From NCBI GenBank assembly GCA_013350335.1, contig CM023532.1, forward strand, positions 91,887,383 to 91,951,382: DNA of 64,000 bases, in the 5' to 3' direction. A program made the position numbers and the translations under genes. This stretch comes from Chimonanthus salicifolius. Taxonomy: Eukaryota > Streptophyta > Magnoliopsida > Laurales > Calycanthaceae. The notes beneath the pieces were generated by a model. It searched no databases, had not been told where the DNA came from, and saw nothing but the letters and a program-made list of their open reading frames with translations. Shown piece by piece: positions 58,479 to 64,000 of the stretch. Each line of letters begins with the position of its first letter. Within the stretch, counting starts at the first letter, position 1.

Positions 58479-61400
58479 TGTAACACCCCGCCCTTTTCAA
58501 TCTAAAGTTTCAGAGTTTATTTATTTTTTATTTTTTAAATATAATAATCATGTGATCGGGGCGATGTGTCACGACGCGAGTTAAGTTCGGATCTCTAAAT
58601 CCGACACTTAACTGGCCAAACCCATGTGCGTATGAACTAAGTCCATAAAACTGATCCGCACATGGTATATATGTAACTTGCGGAATTAACTTAGTCTAGA
58701 TCTAACTGAGGTTATAATAGAACCTATGATTAATCCAATTTCCATTTTTAGATAGCAAAGTACATAACTTATTTTCCAAAATCACTAATCGATCTTAACT
58801 ATTCGTTTAATCCAAACATCCAACATAAAACAAACCATAGCATCTAATTAACTACATTATTACATGCCCACAACATCTAGCTAACAAATTACATTGTCCA
58901 AATAAATCAACTAACAAGTCCATAAATAATCCATTCATAGTCCATTCCAATCATTCAAACCGCCCAAGTTTTCGTGCTTGGTCCTCTTCTCCAACCACAT
59001 TCTTTCCTTTCCCTGCATCATCCACTAAGGATATAGATAGGGCGTTAGATCAACGCGCCCAGTAGTGTTTCCGAAAAGGGCTACCACATGGTTAGTCAAA
59101 AACATGCAAATGGTATAATAGTAATACATGTGTGACAAAATTCTATAAAAATATGCTATGTATGGAATGATCATGTAATGAGTCCCACCCATCACCATTC
59201 AACATAGCCATCACTTGACGGGATTCTCATCGTCAAGGTAACCCACAGTGTTCTTTCGGAGGCCCCGACGGAGTGTGGCCTCCGGATTCCTCCTGATGGG
59301 ATTCTCATCATCAGGGTACCCCACAGTGGTATTTCGGACGCCCCGACGGAGTGTGGCCTCCGGTTACAACACCATTATCCCATGCCATGCATGAGATGTC
59401 TATGCAAACATGTCATTGGGAAATATCATTTCATTCAAATAACTTATTCAAATAAACATAAAACAGCGAATAAGATATGTGGTTACAACAAGGTAGGAAA
59501 CCTACAATAGTTTACTTTGTTCGACCCTTTTGGACCGTCTTTTGATCACGGCTTGCTCACCGTTCTAAAAATCCGAATACCCTATGTACATGGCAGCAAG
59601 TTAATCATTTATCCACCTAATTTCCAGCAAAGCTTAATGTTCCAAGAACCACCTAGTGGGGTTCGGCCAAAGCCATAGCCGAACCTCATCCATTAAAACT
59701 TTGGTCATTCTTTTATTTAATTAAAACCATCTAATTACCCAAACTTCTAAATGAACCTTGGTAGGGTTCGGCCATACATTATGGCTGAACCTTACCACTT
59801 TGGTTTTAGCCCATTTATCCCATCATATGATCATTTTATTTTTGATCATTTCAGCCATAATTCTGATTGTGCCATTGAGACCAACCTTTGCTTTAAATTA
59901 GCTAACTTCCATCACCTAACATAAAACCATCTTTAGTGGGGTTCGGCCATACACACGGCTGAACCTCACCACTTAATTTGATCCTTCTTAAACCTTCCAT
60001 ATCTTCATATAAACTAACCATTATGTCCCACAATTACCATTAGTGGGGTTCGGCCATACACATGGCCGAACCTCACCAATGTGATTTTTATCCCCAATTT
60101 CCATCATTCATGTTGGCTGATTACTTACCCATACTAACTCCATAAACAACATATATTATTCTTAAATCAAAGCATATAAATAATACCTAATGTCCATCAT
60201 AAACTTAACCCAATTATTCCACAAAACAGTCCATGGGTTTTCATGGTTTCCATGGGGTTCACAACATGAAACCAACATCCTTTTACATGGGGTTCGGCCC
60301 TCTATGGTGGCCGAACCCAATGGTTATGTTACTGTTTTTAAACCTCAATTAATCATGTAATAACAGTATATTTAAATCAGGTTTTTACCTTTCAAACAAC
60401 CATCCAAAAATTAGCCCAATTTCATAGGGTTCGGCCATGCTCATTGGCCGAACACCATGAAATTGATTTTGAACATTTAACCCTTTATCTTGGGTCTGAA
60501 ACCAGCACCCAAATCCATGTTTTTAACCATTCTAAAACATGTATTTACATCTTAAATCAAAATCCAAATCCATCCTCAAAACAGTCCATGGGGTTCGGCC
60601 ATGTGGTTCTCTTAATGGAAATCCACCCATATTTATCTATGAAATTAATCAGCAAATTAACATAAGATAAATATGATTCAGTCATGTCATATCTACTCCA
60701 AAACAGTAAGCTTAATTCCATATAAAAATCTTTTAAAAACCCCACTCCAAAATATGGATTTTAACTTTCAAATACCATAGAATCCACCAATTTTCTCATG
60801 GGGTTCGGCCATCCAAAGGGCCGAACCCTATGGTCCATATTTTTTTATCTCATTCATAAACTTCCATCAAATATCTAACCCTTGTTAGATTCAGCCATCC
60901 AATGGCCGGATCATAATTCTTAATTAAAGATAGTTTATCGAAAACCTACCGTTTCCGCGACTCCTCCACTTGATCTTCACTCCCGCTTGTTCCTTCCCTT
61001 TTGCTGAACTTGTCTTGATGAAAAGGGATCAAACCAAGGACTGATTAACAACCACCTGCTACTCTTAGTGTTTGGGAAGACAGAGAACGGCCAAGAGAAA
61101 GAGAGAGAGAGAGAGAAATGGGCACCCTTTGTTTCATCAAAACCAGCCCAAGGTTAACCTTGTGTAACTCCCATTGCCTTAACCCTAAACCTTATGTTAC
61201 TTGGGGGTTTCATCATGAGATGAAACCTCCCCATGCTCCCAACGTCCCTTGTTGGTTGGACTTGTGTAACCCCCCTTCTTAACTCCTTCTCTCATTACCA
61301 TTGCATGTGAGAGTTTCATTTGAAAATGAAACTCTCCTAGGCTCCAACGGTTTTAGCCCTAGCTTAATTTGTATCACCTTCATCTTCCATTAGTGAACCT

Positions 61401-61914
61401 TTTGGGAGTTTCCATCCTTGAGATGAAACTCCATGTCCATTCATTTCTCATGCTTGATTTGAATATTTGAAATAAGTAACTCCTCACCCTTGATGCAGCC
61501 CATGTGTAACCGCCACCTCTTAATGCTCATCACCGTCCCATGTGATTCCATTTCATCTTTGAGATGAAACTCTTGCATTAGTAACTCTCCAAACAGCCAT
61601 CCCACTAACTCCATTGTAGCTGTTACATGCATGCAATATTCTCATGCATCCAACGTCCCTATGCATTCCATGTAATTTCAAAATGTATCTCCCATTCAAA
61701 ATGTAACTCCCATTTTATTCATCACCTAAATGGGGGTTACATGCATGGTAATGTCTCCCATGCACCAATGTTTTTCCTTGCTCAAAATTTGGAATTAAAA
61801 CACTTCCCCTCTCATTCACACACTTCACTCACTTACAATAAAAATACATATTCATCCAACTCATTTATTCAACTCACCCAACCTAAGTCATTCATTTAAT
61901 TTAACTTAACTAAT
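58479..61914 (-). mobile_element. Family-1-like LTR (L11a), minus orientation, 5' end missing
   Basis: It starts TGTAACACCCCGCCC at 58479. It has the end block GTCACGACGCGAGTTAAG, acceptor block (GATATAGATAGGGCGTTAG near 59030), two CTCCGTCGGGG units (59255-59360), palindromes, an exon/donor (ACCTAC on the plus strand, 60944-60949; exon 60950-61130) and a U3 of repeated GAGATGAAACTC / GTAACTCCC words. At about 61914 it stops without an LTR terminus and the orientation reverses. Confidence 0.75.
59655..60832. repeat. Palindrome array in L11a
   Basis: Copies lie near 59655, 59762, 59936, 60043, 60285, 60425 and 60795, with a half copy near 60585. Outer stems alternate between AGTGGGG/CCTCACC and CATGGGG/CCCTATGG types, and the copy at 59762 has GGTAGGG with CCTTACC. 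Confidence 0.85.
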
Positions 61915-64000
61915 AAATTAATTTGGACAATGGCCCAAGTATGGTCCAATGGGCCATGGATTGGAATGAGTTCACTTAATTGGTTCAATGATGATTAATT
62001 CGGCCAAGGATGGTCAATTGGGCCCAGTACCCATTTGGGACCCAATGGGTCAAGATGATTTAAGCTCTAAGGTAAATGGGTAGGAGGAGAATTTAATTGG
62101 GCCCAATGGTGATCCAATTAGTTGGAATGGATTGAAATGGAATTAATTAAATCACCTAAGTTAGTTATGAATGAATCAAGATGGCATGACCGAGTGGGAC
62201 CCGCCTCAACCTCATCAAGTGAGGTGACGGGTAGGCTAAGAATTGGTGGGGCCGACCACCATGGTTGACTTGGTCAACCATGGGTGGATTCATGGAGGAG
62301 AATTAAGGAAATTAAATGGAATAGAATGATGAAATTAAGTGACCTAAGATTAAGTATCAAATTAATCAAATGAGTTAATTAAATAATTAAGGGAGTCAAA
62401 TGAGTCAAAGGGGTGAGTCAAAGGGGTGGTTTCATCTCATTGAAACCACCCAAACCACTTGGACAAACACACTAAAGTCGTTGGCCAAGGGTGGTGGTTT
62501 CATCCCAACCACCACCACCAAAGGCATGAGAACCCATACCCCTCTCCATGATGTTGGTCAATGGACTTGATGGGAAGACCAAACCACCCATCTAAAGACC
62601 CCAACACTGTTGGCATGGTGGTGGTTTCATCCCAACCACCACCACTAAGGCATGTGAGCCCATACTTGGTTGGTCAAATGGAATCGTGGAAGAGTGTAAC
62701 CCAAGCAAACCAAAAGGAGAGGGAAAGGTCTAAGGTCCCATCTCATTCCCATTCCCCATCTCATCTCACTCTCTCCATCTCTCCAAACCGTCCTTCTCTC
62801 TCTCTCCCAAGACTAAGAAGAAGGAAAGACTTAGAAGAAAAACAAAAGAGAGGGAACCTCAAGCTTGGCCGACCACTCTTTGAAACCAAGGAGACTTAGA
62901 AGATTTTTCCATCCTCTCCTCCCCTCTCTCTCTCAAACCTACTACACCTTGGCCGAACCAAAACCTTGGAGATTTCGTTGGATCAAGCCCACACCTTGGC
63001 CGAGCATCAAGGAGAAGAAGGAAGGAGAAAGGCTAGGGATCAAGAGGAGCAAGAGACAACTGGGAGAGCCAAGGATTGGTAAGTATCTCTAAACAAGATA
63101 TTATGTTTTTAAGGATTAAAATGGAGTCCATTTCTTGGATTAAATGGTGGCCAAAATGTCATGGGCCATGGATCTAAAATCCATCCAAGAAAATAAGATG
63201 AAAGATGGACAAACCCTAATGGGTGAGATAGGTTAAGAAAAAAAAAAGGACTATTAAGGACATTATGTATTTAAGGTTTATTAAAGCATGGAGATGTAAT
63301 TTTTGAGGAATGATGGACCATAGGGTTCGGCCATGTAGTATGGCCGAACCCCATGGAAGGAGATTAAGTATTGCTTAATGGGTTTAAATAATGGAGGCTA
63401 TGGAAGGTGGTTAATAATTTTTAAAGGTTTTAAGTGAATGAATGTTAGTGATTTTTAAAGGGATTTTAATGAGGGAAATCCATGGAGAAATGTGAATGGT
63501 TCTTATGGCCTCAAAAGTGGTAGAGGAAGATGAACCATGAACCATGGGTTCGGCCATGGTGTATGGCCGAACCCTATGGTGATGTATTAGTATTTTAATA
63601 GGTGTAAAAAATATGGGAAATAATGGGGGAATATTGGTAGCTTTGATGGACTAAAAAATGTACCTAAAGATGATCTAAAATGGTGATCTAAATGCATGAT
63701 GGAAACCCCCCCTCAAGGAAGGACTGTTTGTGGATCAAAAATGTTGTAATGGATCCAAGGAAAAATGGGGAAAAAACATCATGGGTTCGGCCGTGGTGTA
63801 TGGCCGAACCCATGACCCATTTGTGAGCCATTTTATGGGCTAAGATTAAGGTCTATGTATGTGTTTAAATTAATGGGGATTAGGTTAAGTAAATGGCTGA
63901 TTTTAATGATTTTATGGCATGATTAAATGAGGTACTCATGGATCCAAATTATGGATCAGTTATGGAAAAAAATGTACAAGGTTGGAGGAAGTGTTTAACC
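61915..64000 (+). mobile_element. Family-1 subfamily-B LTR (L11b), plus orientation, 5' end missing, runs off the window
   Basis: It begins inside U3 (AATGGCCCAAGTATGGTCCA), the reverse complement of U3 words of L6, L7 and L9. It holds the GGTTGACTTGGTCAACC hairpin (62263-62285), a purine-rich exon (62800-63078), donor GATTG^GTAAGT (GT at 63079), and three palindromes (63318, 63537, 63783). The rest is beyond 64000. Confidence 0.8.
63318..63815. repeat. Palindrome array in L11b (3 copies seen)
   Basis: Copies lie at about 63318-63355, 63537-63577 and 63780-63815, spaced 220-245 bp. The array continues the family pattern after a donor at 63079. Confidence 0.85.

Noticed and set aside
967..63815. 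Many short ORFs containing RVRPWCMAEPHG, GVRPYTMAEP or similar peptides
   Set aside because: These are the palindrome read in different frames. They appear on both strands because the repeat is its own reverse complement, and they end at random stops in the spacers.
1..64000. Host protein-coding genes, tRNA, rRNA or organelle insertions
   Set aside because: No conserved domain, tRNA cloverleaf, rRNA segment or plastid/mitochondrial gene was recognised; the tRNA-like words are primer-binding sites.

Overview
The window is plant nuclear heterochromatin: a gene-free nest of LTR retrotransposons inserted into one another. The basis is the repeated tRNA-iMet type primer-binding sites (TGGTATCAGAGC) after LTR ends, Ty3/gypsy gag and integrase-chromodomain remnants, a degenerate tRNA-Asp type primer-binding site, and 5-bp target-site duplications (TSDs) around almost every insertion. 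I found no intact host gene, no rRNA or tRNA gene and no CRISPR array. The species cannot be named from this sequence.

Most of the DNA is one family, called family 1 here. Its LTRs are very long (about 3.0-4.3 kb). They begin TGTAACACCCCGG and end GGGGCGTTACA in sense orientation, so the two ends form an imperfect terminal inverted repeat. Each LTR has the same order of blocks: U3 with a TATA-like box; a purine-rich exon ending in a splice-donor-like G^GTRAGT; an array of about 39-bp palindromes built on the arms GGTTCGGCCAT / ATGGCCGAACC; short tandem repeats built on ACTCCGTCGGGGCGTCCG; a CTAAC...CTACCCTAG branch-point/acceptor-like block; and a conserved 3' block before the end.

Layout: 137-3464 is a plus-strand 5' LTR followed by a PBS and a broken gag (to about 4479). 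4480-6319 is a minus-strand LTR remnant of a tRNA-Asp primed (Ogre/Tat/Athila-like) element, split by a solo family-1 LTR (6320-9628, TSD GAAAA). 9634-12436 holds a possible captured-gene fragment and unclassified AT-rich TE sequence. 12442-34412 is a complete minus-strand element, 'M' (TSD AATAT). Its 3' LTR was hit twice (12675-15639, TSD ATTAT; 16075-20054, TSD CCCAC) and its pol once (23028-27334, TSD CGGAC). Its shortened interior keeps an integrase/chromodomain remnant, an acidic ORF and a three-CCHC-knuckle ORF. From 35340 there is a second chromovirus family, 'Z', with its own palindrome set. It is interrupted at 37763-42041 (TSD GAGGA), 42417-49735 (TSD GTTTT, itself carrying 43194-46897, TSD TTCTC) and 49786-54058 (a back-to-back chimeric LTR). 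54059-54597 is a PBS and gag start, cut by a plus LTR (54598-58478). That LTR is in turn cut by a second back-to-back LTR pair (58479 to the window end).

Nothing here works as a gene set today: gag and pol are broken by stops, frameshifts and insertions, and the integrase has lost catalytic residues. The most unusual material is the large palindrome family. There are roughly 90 copies counted by eye; both arms change together in several copies, and the arrays lie inside what looks like a conserved LTR intron.
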